Below, piece by piece: positions 43,592 to 53,809 of a stretch of 64,000 nt of DNA. Where the stretch lies: NCBI GenBank assembly GCA_965226825.1, contig CBDDED010000003.1, positions 372,001 to 436,000 on the forward strand, given 5' to 3'. Every line of letters begins with the position of its first letter. Position 1 is the first letter of the stretch. Made by a program: the position numbers and the translations under genes. The notes below the pieces were generated by a model, which saw only the letters and a list, made by a program, of their open reading frames with translations, was not told the DNA's origin and made no database searches. The stretch is from Io17-Chloro-G2 sp965226825 (GTDB taxonomy: Bacteria; Chloroflexota; Dehalococcoidia; Lucifugimonadales; UBA3495).

Positions 43592-44293
43592 CTACGATCT
43601 GGAAACACCAACCGGCGGCGGCAGTTCCTTGGCCATGGAATACAACCTTCCGACCTGCTCGTTGGTCCCTGCCACCACCAGGATGTCTCCCGGTTTGATC
43701 TCTTCATCCCTGGCCGGATGGAGGATATAGCTGCGGGCCCGGCGAATCGCCAACACCGAGACACCGTGGCTATCGGTCGAACCGGCCAACCCGACTTCCT
43801 CCAATGTGCGATTCAGCATCTGTTCCGGTGGATGGACCTTGCTGATGCCGAAATTCGGGACAATGGACATGTAGTCGACGATGCCCGTCTCGAATCCAAC
43901 GTGCGCCGCGCGCCGCGCTGCCTCCATCTCCGGATAGACAACCCGGTCCACCCCAATACGCTCCAGGGTTTCACCGTGCAGCTCGTTGGCGGCCCGGGCA
44001 ATTACGTATGGTACGCCCAGGTCTTTCAGGAGGACGGTTATCAGGATACTGGCCTGCACGTTGTCGCTGCCCAAGGCCACGATGGCCACGTCGAAGTCGG
44101 CCACGTCCAACTCTCGCAGGACCGACTCGCTGGAGGCGTCGGCCCGGACCGCGTAGGTGACGTGCCCCAAGAGGTCCTGAATTTCCCCTTCGTCCAGGTC
44201 AATAGCCAGTACGTCGTGGCCCGATTGGAATAACTCTTGTGCCACTGTACGCCCAAACCGGCCCAAGCCAATGACGCAGACTTGCTTCTTCAC
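43592..44293 (-). CDS. TrkA/KtrA-family potassium uptake regulator
   Basis: A 233-residue RCK protein with an intact nucleotide loop: VCVIGLGRFGRTVAQELFQSGHDVLAIDLDE (GxGxxG followed by an acidic residue at the end of strand 2, favouring NAD(H)-type binding). VDVVLREL-like and GSDNVQASILITVLLKDLGVPYVIARA segments follow. The C-terminal RCK_C domain has ARSYILHPARDEEIKPGDILVVAGTNEQV. It is the regulator closest to trkH, 12 bases downstream of it, and so the most likely direct partner of the channel. Confidence 0.93.
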   Translation of the reverse strand: MKKQVCVIGLGRFGRTVAQELFQSGHDVLAIDLDEGEIQDLLGHVTYAVRADASSESVLRELDVADFDVAIVALGSDNVQASILITVLLKDLGVPYVIARAANELHGETLERIGVDRVVYPEMEAARRAAHVGFETGIVDYMSIVPNFGISKVHPPEQMLNRTLEEVGLAGSTDSHGVSVLAIRRARSYILHPARDEEIKPGDILVVAGTNEQVGRLYSMAKELPPPVGVSRS

Positions 44294-44305
44294 ACGGTTC
44301 CTCCG

Positions 44306-45763
44306 TCACCCTATTTTAACCCTTTCCCTGGCAAAACGATATATCGAAGTCTCTTCTCCGGGCGCCAAGGCCAGCGCCAGGGTTATCGGCCCCAGCCTCC
44401 CGACAAACATCGCAACCATGATAAAACTCTTCCCGGCCAGGCTCAGGTCGGGAACGATTCCCGTGGTGGCTCCGGTGGTTCCCAATGCCGAAACCGTGTC
44501 GAACAACAGGTGCAAGAAGGGGACCTCCGGGTCGGTGATCGTCAGAATCGGCACGAACAGGCCGATAATGCCCAACCCCAACAAGGCTACGGTTAATGCC
44601 CGGTATATCTGGGGTTGGGCAATCTCGCGCCCAAAGGCTTCGGCCCTGGAGCGCTGGCGCAACGAAGACACCACCGCGGCCACAATTACCGCGAAGGTGA
44701 CCACCTTGACCCCACCGGCAACCGAGCCGGCGGCGCCCCCGATGAACATCAGCCCGCCGTAGGTTGACTTTGTGACGTCCTGGACTTGGGCAAAGTCCAT
44801 TGTGGCGAATCCCGCGGTTCTGCCGCTGACCGACTGAAAGACGGCGTTAACCACCTTGTCGAACCAGCCCAGCCCGCCGATGGTAGCGGGATTGGAGAAC
44901 TCCGCCAGCAGCAGTACGCTGGCCCCCAGGGCCCACAAGGATATGCTGGTAACCAGGACAAGTTTCGTGTCCAGGCTCAACCGGCCAAAACGGCGGCTGT
45001 GGACTATGTCTACGAGAACTGTCCAGCCCAATCCACCCAGAACTATCAGTCCGCCTGTAACTCCCAGGAGAGTCGGGTTGGTGGCAAACCTTGCCAGGCT
45101 GGACCCAGTTGGTAGCTCGGGCAGAATGTTGAACCCGGCATTGTTGAACGATGAAACGGATAGGAACAGGGAGTGCCACAGCGATTGCCCAAATCCAAGC
45201 CCGTCCAACCCTTGCACCTGGGTGAAAATGACCAACATCCCCAGCGCGTACAAGACGAAAACCATGGCGATCACGCGGCGCCCGATGCCCCTCAACCCCT
45301 GGAACCGTTCCACGCCCACGGTGTCTTGCAACAATCCGCTGGTAAGCATCCGTTCCCCGAGGGTGGAGCGTTGTCCGATCACCAGGAGCAGGAAGGTGCT
45401 CACTACCATGAATCCGATCCCGCCCACCAGCATCAGAACGAAAATCACGGCTTGCCCGAATCCGCTCCAGTAAGTGTTGGTGGTCACGGCGGTGTGGCCG
45501 GTTACCGTTGCCGCCGACACCGCCGTAAAAAATGAAATCTCAATGGGTGTGAAACCGCCTGCTTGGCTGGACATGGGGAGGGCCAGGAGCAGGCCGCCGG
45601 TCAGGATCATCAGCATGAAACCCAACAGAAGTATCAGGTGAGCGTTTGTGGTCCGGCCGGCCTCCCGCAGCGGGGGAGTCGGCGCAGTAATAGGGGTAAG
45701 CTCTCGACGCCGCGGCTGGCGTAGAACCGAATCCCGCCGCCTGTTGGGTGGTCCTACCGCCAA
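44306..45763 (-). CDS. TrkH/KtrB-family potassium transporter
   Basis: A 485-residue K+ transport membrane subunit built of four M1-P-M2 repeats. Filter-like loops include SAATVTGHTAVTTN, LFLSVSSFNNAGFNI, SVSGRTAGFATMD and DTVSALGTTGATTGI, each with the conserved Gly that coordinates potassium. About 35 basic, Arg-rich residues precede the first helix. The chosen start is TTG 45763; the real start could be nearer the first helix. It needs an RCK partner, supplied by the next gene 12 bases downstream. It diverges from the his operon across a 405-base gap. Confidence 0.93.
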   Translation of the reverse strand: MAVGPPNRRRDSVLRQPRRRELTPITAPTPPLREAGRTTNAHLILLLGFMLMILTGGLLLALPMSSQAGGFTPIEISFFTAVSAATVTGHTAVTTNTYWSGFGQAVIFVLMLVGGIGFMVVSTFLLLVIGQRSTLGERMLTSGLLQDTVGVERFQGLRGIGRRVIAMVFVLYALGMLVIFTQVQGLDGLGFGQSLWHSLFLSVSSFNNAGFNILPELPTGSSLARFATNPTLLGVTGGLIVLGGLGWTVLVDIVHSRRFGRLSLDTKLVLVTSISLWALGASVLLLAEFSNPATIGGLGWFDKVVNAVFQSVSGRTAGFATMDFAQVQDVTKSTYGGLMFIGGAAGSVAGGVKVVTFAVIVAAVVSSLRQRSRAEAFGREIAQPQIYRALTVALLGLGIIGLFVPILTITDPEVPFLHLLFDTVSALGTTGATTGIVPDLSLAGKSFIMVAMFVGRLGPITLALALAPGEETSIYRFARERVKIG

Positions 45764-46168
45764 TACCGGACTCCGCTTTCAAGGAATGACGTGGGGAATG
45801 ACCAGGGGGAGGAAATATAGGAGAATACTGAAGGAAACCGGCGTTCGCTGCAAGGCCCAAAGCAGTCCAAACACCAGACTCCCGATAGGCACGGCGATTC
45901 TAGTAACCTGCCCCTGTTCTGTCAACGAGCGTCTGTCTTCTGCCCCCGTGCAAGAAGACCGAAATGGCGCCGGGGCCATCTACGCAAAAGCCGCAGAGGA
46001 GCCCGGAGAGCCAGAGGTTTTTTGTTCGGCAGGTCAAACCCGGAAACTCCCTGGTCTCCGCATAGAAAAGGGCCCCGACGGGGCTACGAATCTCGTTGAG
46101 CGGTCTCGGCGGCGGGTGTACAATACCGGGGCGCCAACGGGAAACCGGATTAAAGCTCATCGGGGCTT
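45764..46168. other. Intergenic region between trkH and hisZ
   Basis: These 405 bases separate divergent operons. GCCCC-GAC-GGGGC (46072-46084) is a compact hairpin on the hisZ side. A well-formed plus-strand promoter follows at 46096-46124. A hydrophobic minus-strand reading frame of 66 codons (45779-45979) ends just before trkH, but it lacks a ribosome-binding site and family similarity. No tRNA or T-box pattern was found. Confidence 0.6.
46096..46124 (+). promoter_or_regulatory. Candidate promoter of the his operon
   Basis: TTGAGC (46096-46101) and TACAAT (46119-46124) are exactly 17 bases apart, with four and five of six consensus matches. The hisZ GTG lies 45 bases further on. Confidence 0.6.
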
Positions 46169-47632
46169 GTGGAGTCGGAAGTGACTTGGGGCCGGGCAAC
46201 ATCCACAAAACCAGTATCTCGCCTGCGGGGGATGGAAGACCTGTCCTCCAAGGATTGGTATAACCGGCGCCGGGTCCAGGACCTGGTCCAGGCGCTGATC
46301 GGCAGCCGGGGATACCGCCTGCTTGAAACCCCTATCCTGGAACCCACCGAGTTGTTTCTCCGGAAATCGGGGGGCCAGCTCGCCTCACGGCTTTATAGCT
46401 TCATCGATTCGGGTAGCACTCCCGTGAGCATGAGGCCGGAGTTTACCGCTCCAATCATGCGTCACTACTTGGAACACGCGGCCGAACTGGACTTGCCTGT
46501 GCGTCGTCAATACGCCGGACCGGTGTTCCGATATGAAGACAGCGGCGGGATCGGCGGCCAATTTACCCAGGTCGGCGCCGAATTGTTGGGTTCCGACAGT
46601 GTGATGGCCGACGCGGAGTTGGTGGTCCTGGCCGCCGGCATTCCCGCCCAACTCGGGATAGGCGATTTCCGGGTTCACCTTGCGGACATGGACCTGTTGG
46701 ACAGCGTCCTGGAAACCACGGGTATCTCGGAACGGGCAAAATCCCTGGTGATTGAATCCGTGCCCGAGCTGCGGGCCGGACCCTCGGCCATCCCGGAAGC
46801 AATGGACCGGGCCGACCGTTTGAGGTTGGTCTCCGACGGCGCCGAAACCGACGGGTTGATCCGGGGGATTCGGGGCCTGGATGACGATCAGGCTCGCGAG
46901 GTTCTCCAGGGCATGCTCCAATGGAGTTCCAATGGCCGGCTGGGCCAACGGGACCCGGACCAGGTTGTGGACCGGATGTTGCGTAAAATTAAAGGCGGAG
47001 ACACCGCATCCAGCCTGCAGCACGCCTTGGAGCTGGCCGGTCGGCTGGCATGTATCCGTGGTGAGCCCGTTTCGGCCTTGGAGTCCGCCCGCGCGGTGGT
47101 CCAGGATGCCGGCGCCAGCGCGTTCGCTTTGGCCCGGTTGGAAGGATTCCTGGAGTTGTTGCAGGCTGCCCCTGATCTGGCCGGCCGCGTGGAGATAGAC
47201 TTGGGGTTGCTGAGGGGGCTGGCTTACTACAATGGGATCGTCTTCGAGGTAAAGAGTCAGTCCCGTGAGGATTCTTTGGGCGGCGGCGGCAGGTATGACC
47301 GGTTGGCCGGCGCACTGGGAAGTCCGTATCCGGTGCCGGCTCTGGGGTTTGCCTTCAACCTGGAATCACTGATCGAGTTGATCCCCGACCCAGAGCACGG
47401 CGCCGGGAGTGAAACGGAGATTCCTTCGGCTCTTGTAATCGCCGAAGGGCCCGGCTTGGAAGCCGAGTTGATGAACGCAGCCCAGAGGCTGCGCGACGGC
47501 GGTGAGGTGGTAGAGTCGGACGTTTCGAATTTGAGCCTGCAAAATGCCATCGCCCGTGCCGGACGGTCGGGAATCAAACGGGTGGTTTCGGTTAGCCAGA
47601 ACGCTGCGCAGACGGTCCACCAGGTTGGGTGA
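46169..47632 (+). CDS. hisZ: ATP phosphoribosyltransferase regulatory subunit HisZ (HisS paralogue)
   Basis: A 487-residue class II aminoacyl-tRNA-synthetase-like protein. Motif 2 appears as MRPEFTAPIMRHYLE and QYAGPVFRYEDS. The histidine-binding motif of true HisRS (RGLDYYT) is changed to LLRGLAYYNGIVFEV, losing the Asp, and a GGGGRYD motif 3-like loop follows. In HisZ such proteins bind histidine and activate short HisG. The C-terminal ~80 residues (ALVIAEGPGLEAELMNAAQRLR) resemble an anticodon-binding-type domain. It starts at GTG 46169 and overlaps hisG by four bases, which argues for HisZ over HisS. Confidence 0.82.
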   Translation: MESEVTWGRATSTKPVSRLRGMEDLSSKDWYNRRRVQDLVQALIGSRGYRLLETPILEPTELFLRKSGGQLASRLYSFIDSGSTPVSMRPEFTAPIMRHYLEHAAELDLPVRRQYAGPVFRYEDSGGIGGQFTQVGAELLGSDSVMADAELVVLAAGIPAQLGIGDFRVHLADMDLLDSVLETTGISERAKSLVIESVPELRAGPSAIPEAMDRADRLRLVSDGAETDGLIRGIRGLDDDQAREVLQGMLQWSSNGRLGQRDPDQVVDRMLRKIKGGDTASSLQHALELAGRLACIRGEPVSALESARAVVQDAGASAFALARLEGFLELLQAAPDLAGRVEIDLGLLRGLAYYNGIVFEVKSQSREDSLGGGGRYDRLAGALGSPYPVPALGFAFNLESLIELIPDPEHGAGSETEIPSALVIAEGPGLEAELMNAAQRLRDGGEVVESDVSNLSLQNAIARAGRSGIKRVVSVSQNAAQTVHQVG

Positions 47633-48657
47633 CGGGTAAGCTGAAGATGGCTGATTTGACAGACACAGAAGTACGGCTGGTCCTGCCCAGCGACGGCGAA
47701 CTCCACGATCCGACTCTGCAGTTTATGAGGGCCTGCGGGCTGGAGGTCAGGCGCCCCAGTTCCCGGCGTTACACCGGTACCGTCCCCGCCCTGCCAGGCG
47801 TGGGGGTCCTCTTTCAACGTACGGCAGACATCACTATGAAAGTGGAAGAGGGGAGCGCCGAGTTGGGAATTACCGGCCTGGACCGTTTGATTGAATACCG
47901 GAGCGATGAGGGCCGGGTGACCTCAATCATCGACGATTTGCGTTTCGGCCGGTGTGAATTTGTCCTTGCGGTTCCGGATTCCTGGCTCGACGTGGTTTCC
48001 GTGGCGGACCTGGCAGACCTGGCTCTGGAGTTCCACCAGGAGGGCAAGCAGCTGCGCATCGCCACCAAGTACCCCCGGCTGCTGCGCGGGTACCTGTTCC
48101 AAAAGGGAATCAACTACTTCACGCTGGTTCCCACCACCGGATCGTTGGAGGCCGCTCCGGCGGCCGGTTACGCCGACCTGATTGCCGACATCACCGCCAC
48201 CGGGACCACCCTGCGGGAAAACGGCCTGAAAACCCTGGAAGAAGGCACTATTCTGGTGTCCCAGGCATGCCTGATAGCCAATCCAATTGAATTGTCCATG
48301 TCGGACAGAGCCCTGGGATTGGCCAGTTCCCTGGCTGAAACGATGGAGTCATATCTTCGGGCCCAACCCTACTACCGCCTCACCGCCAACGTTCAGGGCG
48401 CATCTGAGCAACAGGTGAGCGCCACCATCCTCGCCCGCCCTCAGTTGGCCGGATTGAGGGGTCCAACCATCGCCAGGGTCTATAACCTGGAAGAGCAAGA
48501 CTGGTATAGTGTGAGCCTGCTGGTAAAAAAGGACATGCTGCTGGAAGCGGTGGAGCATCTGCGGGATGCCGGCGCTTTGGACATTGCCGCTTCTCAGTTG
48601 AGTTACCTGTTCGACGGAGGCTCCAAATCCTTCAGACAGCTCTTCGGACAGGAATAG
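47629..48657 (+). CDS. hisG: ATP phosphoribosyltransferase, long form
   Basis: HisG joins ATP and PRPP to start histidine synthesis. The catalytic part (about 1-230) has VLPSDGELHDPTLQFMRACGLEV and the PRPP loop ADITATGTTLRENGLK. Residues ~250-342 form a HisG_C regulatory domain (YRLTANVQ, LRGPTIARVYNLEEQDWYSVSLLVKK, LEAVEHLRDAGALDI). This makes it a long-form enzyme, which normally works as a hexamer without HisZ. A hisZ gene lies directly upstream, overlapping by four bases. The start could be GTG 47629 or ATG 47647. Confidence 0.93.
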   Translation: MTGKLKMADLTDTEVRLVLPSDGELHDPTLQFMRACGLEVRRPSSRRYTGTVPALPGVGVLFQRTADITMKVEEGSAELGITGLDRLIEYRSDEGRVTSIIDDLRFGRCEFVLAVPDSWLDVVSVADLADLALEFHQEGKQLRIATKYPRLLRGYLFQKGINYFTLVPTTGSLEAAPAAGYADLIADITATGTTLRENGLKTLEEGTILVSQACLIANPIELSMSDRALGLASSLAETMESYLRAQPYYRLTANVQGASEQQVSATILARPQLAGLRGPTIARVYNLEEQDWYSVSLLVKKDMLLEAVEHLRDAGALDIAASQLSYLFDGGSKSFRQLFGQE

Positions 48658-48729
48658 TGAAAGGACAACGACTGGCGCTGAGGTCACGTGACCCGGCACG
48701 GCGGCCGGCCGGATAAGCGCAGCGGGAAT

Positions 48730-49486
48730 ATGCCAAACCTGCCAATGCACATCTACATGGCCCATCAGGCGGCCCAACAGTTGGATTGGGGCTTTGCCTT
48801 CGATTGTTTTGGCAGTTTTTACCTGGGTTCCACTGCTCCGGATATTCGCGCTATGACCAAATGGCCCCGCGACCGCACCCACTTCGCCCCGTTGTCAGTG
48901 GCCGAAGTGGGCGAAGGCGCCCGGAGAATGTTCGAGCTGCACCCGGAGCTAAGTGATCCCTCGAGCCTCGACCCTGCCACCCGGGCCTTCATGTTGGGCT
49001 ACGTGTCCCACCTGGCATCCGACGAGGTGTGGATAACCACCATGTTCCGGCCTCATTTCGACCCGGAGCCGCCTGGCAGGCGGGTGACCGAGTCTGACGT
49101 GGAAACCCATATCTGGGACCGCGCTTTGCAACTGGACATGGACCGCAAGGTTACCGAGGCGATGGGCGGGTTTACCGTAGCCAGCCAGCAGATTGACTGC
49201 GCCGACCCTGGCGTCAATGTTGGATTTTTGGAAACCGAGGCGCTCCAGGAGTGGCGGACCTGGGTCCAATGGGCGTTGAACCGGGAGTTTAGTTGGGAGC
49301 GCCTGAAACGCGCTCTGAACCGCATGTTCCGGGACAATGATGCCGTCCAGGGCGAAGTTGACCTGTTTTTGGACTACTTGCCCGACAGCATGGAGCGGAT
49401 TTACGACAAAATCCCGGAAGAGAAGCTGACGGCCTACCATCAGCGGGCCGTTGCCGAGACGGTGGCGCTGGCGCAGGAGTTCTTCG

Positions 49487-49497
<11 letters not shown>
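48730..49497 (+). CDS. Zinc-dependent phospholipase C-like protein
   Basis: A 255-residue protein resembling the bacterial zinc-dependent phospholipase C/S1-P1-like family. MPNLPMHIYMAHQAA supplies an early His, FGSFYLGSTAPDIR the LGsxxPDi motif, and RAFMLGYVSHLASDEVW the H-x3-D metal site. DRTHF and further His/Asp residues complete it. It lacks an obvious signal peptide. ATG 48730 fits the family start; GTG 48688 is an alternative. It is inserted between hisG and hisD, and hisD begins inside its last codons, so it is co-expressed with histidine synthesis. Its link to that pathway is unknown. Confidence 0.75.
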
Positions 49498-50821
<1,324 letters not shown>

Positions 50822-50952
50822 AGAACGCCGGGAACGAAGCGCGAACGCTCCGGAAACGGGAAACTCCCGCTCTCATGGCAGGCGCAAACCGTGCCCAGTA
50901 ATCGGTAGTACCGTAACCGGTATAGTGGAATCCTGGAACCGGTCGATTTAAT

Positions 50953-52053
50953 ATGCCAAACCAACAAGACCTACGAAAACTGCTGCTAGACCACATCCGC
51001 CGCATCAAGCCATACTCCGGCGTCGACCCTATGGAGGCGATGGCGGAGCAGGCAGGCATACCCGCGGACCGGGTGATCCGGCTTAACGGAAATGAAAATC
51101 CCTACGGGCCCTCCCCCAAAGTGGCGGAGGCTTTGGGTTCTTTCCCCCATTTCAACCATTACCCCGATCCCGATCAACGCCGTCTGCGGGATGTTTTGTC
51201 GGACTACCTGGGGGTGCCTCCGGAACAAATTGTAGCCGGCAACGGCGCCGACGAGTTGATCGACCTTCTGCTTCGCATGTTCGTGGGTCCGGGAGACAAT
51301 ATCATCCTTCCGACCCCCACCTTTGGCATGTACGCCTTCTCCACCGAGGTATGCGGCGGCGAAACCGTGTCGGTTGAGCGGGACGGCAATTTTGACATCG
51401 ACATAGAGGGGATGAAGACCGCGATCAATTCCCGTACCAAGGCGACGTTTTTTGCGTCACCCAACAACCCCACGGGCAACATTGTGTCGGAAGCTCAAAT
51501 CCGTGAACTGTTGGAAACGGGAATCCTGGTGGTGGTGGACGAGACCTACTACGAATTTTGCGGCCACACGACACTGCCCCTGCTGGATGAGTACCCCAAC
51601 CTCGTGGTGCTCCGAACATTCAGCAAGTGGGCCGGCCTCGCTGGTCTGCGCATAGGCCTTGGCGTGATGAACCCGGACTTGGCGTCCACCATGATGGGAA
51701 TGAAACCGCCGTACAACGTTAACCTTGCCGCCGAAATTGCGCTTTTGGCCTCATTGGAGGATCGCCCCGCTCTCCTGGAACGGGTCCATAAGATTGTGGC
51801 GGAACGCGACCGGATGATGAGACTGTTGAAGGAAATCCCGCAGGTTACGCCGTTGCCGTCCCAGGCCAATTTCATTCTCTTCAAGTTGCCCGAAGGGAGG
51901 GGTAAAGAGATATTCGACGGCCTGTGCCGCCGGGGCATATTCCTGCGGTATTTCGGATCGGGCCAACTTAAGGACTACATTCGGGCCAGCGTGGGGTTGC
52001 CCCACGAGACCGACGCCGTGGTGGAAGCCCTGGCCGAATTGGCGGGGAGTTAG
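50953..52053 (+). CDS. hisC: Histidinol-phosphate aminotransferase
   Basis: HisC transfers an amino group from glutamate to imidazole-acetol phosphate using PLP. The 366-residue class I/II aminotransferase has IRLNGNENPYGPSPKVAEAL, NGADELIDLLLRMFVGPGD, ASPNNPTGN, VVDETYYEFCG and the PLP-lysine motif RTFSKWAGLAGLRIGLG. ATRPYN-like PPYNVNLAAEIAL and IRASVGLPHETD follow. Length is normal. hisB follows five bases later. Confidence 0.95.
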   Translation: MPNQQDLRKLLLDHIRRIKPYSGVDPMEAMAEQAGIPADRVIRLNGNENPYGPSPKVAEALGSFPHFNHYPDPDQRRLRDVLSDYLGVPPEQIVAGNGADELIDLLLRMFVGPGDNIILPTPTFGMYAFSTEVCGGETVSVERDGNFDIDIEGMKTAINSRTKATFFASPNNPTGNIVSEAQIRELLETGILVVVDETYYEFCGHTTLPLLDEYPNLVVLRTFSKWAGLAGLRIGLGVMNPDLASTMMGMKPPYNVNLAAEIALLASLEDRPALLERVHKIVAERDRMMRLLKEIPQVTPLPSQANFILFKLPEGRGKEIFDGLCRRGIFLRYFGSGQLKDYIRASVGLPHETDAVVEALAELAGS

Positions 52054-52058
52054 ACGAT

Positions 52059-52724
52059 TTGACGACCGGCAGGGACGCAAACGCCGACCAGGAAAAGGCC
52101 GACCAGGAAAGCATGTTAGCTAACACCGGCCAGCGTGTGGCCTCTCTTGCCCGCGAAACCGGTGAGACTACGGTCGCGGTGACGGTCAACCTGGACGGGC
52201 AGGGCCGGTATGACGTGGATACCGGCAACGGGTTCCTGGACCACATGGTGAGCCAGGTGGCCCGCCACGGGCTGTTTGACATAACGCTCAAGGCCCAGGG
52301 AGACCTCCACACCGGGTGGCATCACCTAGTCGAGGACGTGGCCATCCTCCTGGGCCGGACCTTTAACCAGGCCCTGGGAGATGCCCGAGGAATCCGGCGC
52401 ATGGGTCATGCCATTGTCCCCTTGGACGAGACCCTGGCGTTGGTATCGGTGGACTGCAGTGGCCGCCCCTATGCCGTGATTAACACGACCCTAGAGGGAG
52501 CAATGGTCGAAACTCTGCCCGGGGACTTGGTCCGCCACTTCCTCGAGTCGTTCGCCATTGAGGGAAAGCTGAATCTCCACGCCAAGATCCTTTACGGCGA
52601 AAGCTCCCACCACAAGGCGGAGGCCCTGTGCAAAGCCTTGGCCAGGGCGTTGCGAGACGCAGTGGAGCCTGACCCACGGGCCCCCAACCAGGTTCCCAGC
52701 ACCAAGGGCACCATTACCGGGTAA
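52059..52724 (+). CDS. hisB: Imidazoleglycerol-phosphate dehydratase
   Basis: HisB (dehydratase only) converts imidazole-glycerol phosphate to imidazole-acetol phosphate. The 221-residue protein has the manganese-binding repeats GFLDHMVSQVARHGLFD and GWHHLVEDVAILLGR, then SSHHKAEALCKALARALRDAV. No phosphatase domain is attached, so histidinol-phosphate phosphatase must come from elsewhere. It starts at TTG 52059, with GGGGAG nine bases upstream in the hisC end. About 25 polar residues precede the fold. hisH, hisA, hisF and hisI are not in the window. Confidence 0.95.
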   Translation: MTTGRDANADQEKADQESMLANTGQRVASLARETGETTVAVTVNLDGQGRYDVDTGNGFLDHMVSQVARHGLFDITLKAQGDLHTGWHHLVEDVAILLGRTFNQALGDARGIRRMGHAIVPLDETLALVSVDCSGRPYAVINTTLEGAMVETLPGDLVRHFLESFAIEGKLNLHAKILYGESSHHKAEALCKALARALRDAVEPDPRAPNQVPSTKGTITG

Positions 52725-52750
52725 CGGGCCTGCTGCATCTCCACAATATT

Positions 52751-52767
52751 GCTCCGGGCCCTGGAGC
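52751..52767. terminator. Palindromic hairpin between convergent hisB and crotonase genes
   Basis: GCTCC (52751-52755) and GGAGC (52763-52767) are perfect inverted arms around a GC-rich centre. It sits 27 bases after hisB in the convergent gap. There is no T tract, so a terminator role is a guess. Confidence 0.25.
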
Positions 52768-52860
52768 GGCCGGTTAGCCCACCTCTGCACCGCTGGGCGG
52801 CGGGTCAAATAGGTCGGAAACCCTTTGACTTGACCCCGGCTGCTTCGGCTCACCCGGAAC

Positions 52861-53634
52861 CTACGACCGGCCCTTGCGAGCCAGGAACTCGGGGAAAGCT
52901 TGCTCCACGCCGTAGCCCACCACCTTCTCGGTGGTAAAGACCCGCTCGTTTTCCCACTGTTGGTGCAGGTCGCTGGCCATGTGCTGCAGCAGCAACTCCT
53001 TGATCCCAATCACCGACTCGTGGCGGTTGTTTGCGATCATGGTCGCAATCTCCATGGTCTTCGCCTTGAGTTCATCCACGGGGACCAGGTGATTCAGTAA
53101 GCCGATTCGGTATGCCTCTTCCGCCTCGACCACGCGGCCGGTGAACAACAACTCCTTGGCGATGGGCCAGCCGACCTGGTTCGGGAGTGTCCAGGTGCAG
53201 TTGATCCGCCCATAGGCCACTGCCAGGAACCGGAACTTGGTGTTGGGGCACCCTATCCGGATGTCCAACGATGAGGACAACACCGCCGCTCCGCCGTAGG
53301 CCAACCCGTTCATCATGCCGACTACCGGTTTGGGTGAGGCGGCAATGTCGTAGGACCGTTGGTTGAACTCACCACCGAATTTCTTGCGGGCCTCCGAAAT
53401 GTTGCCCTTGGCTTCTTCACGCTGCTCGTGAATGTCGCCGCCGGCGGAGAATGCCCGGTCACCGGCGCCGGTGATCACAATGCAGCCAATGGCATCGTCG
53501 GAGTTGGCCTCCATCACGGCATTGTGCAGCTCGTAGGTCAGCAGGAAGTTCATGGCGTTGAGCACTTCCGGCCGGTTCAGCGTGATGATGGCAACGCCGT
53601 CCTCTTGGTCCACCAGGATGTTTTCGTAGGCCAT
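52861..53634 (-). CDS. Enoyl-CoA hydratase/isomerase (crotonase) family protein
   Basis: A 257-residue crotonase-fold protein. Both oxyanion-hole segments are present: RAFSAGGDI near residue 65 and MNGLAYGGAAVLSSSLDIRI near residue 110. The segment that holds Glu144 in rat hydratase (QPEILLG) reads FRFLAVAYGRINCTW, with no acidic residue. The Glu164 position is kept (AKELLFTG). It may therefore not be a hydratase; crotonases with such changes act as isomerases, hydrolases or decarboxylases. The start at ATG 53634 has AGGAGGAG six bases upstream, better than the in-frame start at 53676. Confidence 0.87.
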   Translation of the reverse strand: MAYENILVDQEDGVAIITLNRPEVLNAMNFLLTYELHNAVMEANSDDAIGCIVITGAGDRAFSAGGDIHEQREEAKGNISEARKKFGGEFNQRSYDIAASPKPVVGMMNGLAYGGAAVLSSSLDIRIGCPNTKFRFLAVAYGRINCTWTLPNQVGWPIAKELLFTGRVVEAEEAYRIGLLNHLVPVDELKAKTMEIATMIANNRHESVIGIKELLLQHMASDLHQQWENERVFTTEKVVGYGVEQAFPEFLARKGRS

Positions 53635-53809
53635 GGACTCCTCCTGAAAACGCAATTCCGTTAGAATTTGCCTCAAAAAGCGGCGGAGATGCGGCTTGGA
53701 ACGCCGGAACAGAGCCCGCCGGATGACAATTGGATTTTATGGCCTGGTCTTCAGGCCGTCAATTTGCCAATTGTATAGAAATGTATAGAGCGGTGGGGCC
53801 CGGCGCGGG

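Noticed and set aside
45779..45979. Hydrophobic 66-codon minus-strand frame just upstream of trkH
   Set aside because: The C-terminal part could form two membrane helices, but there is no ribosome-binding site, the N-terminus is unlike a membrane protein, and no family is recognised.
46072..46084. GCCCC-GAC-GGGGC hairpin as a his attenuator
   Set aside because: No leader peptide with a histidine run and no alternative antiterminator structure were found. It also lies upstream of the likely promoter.
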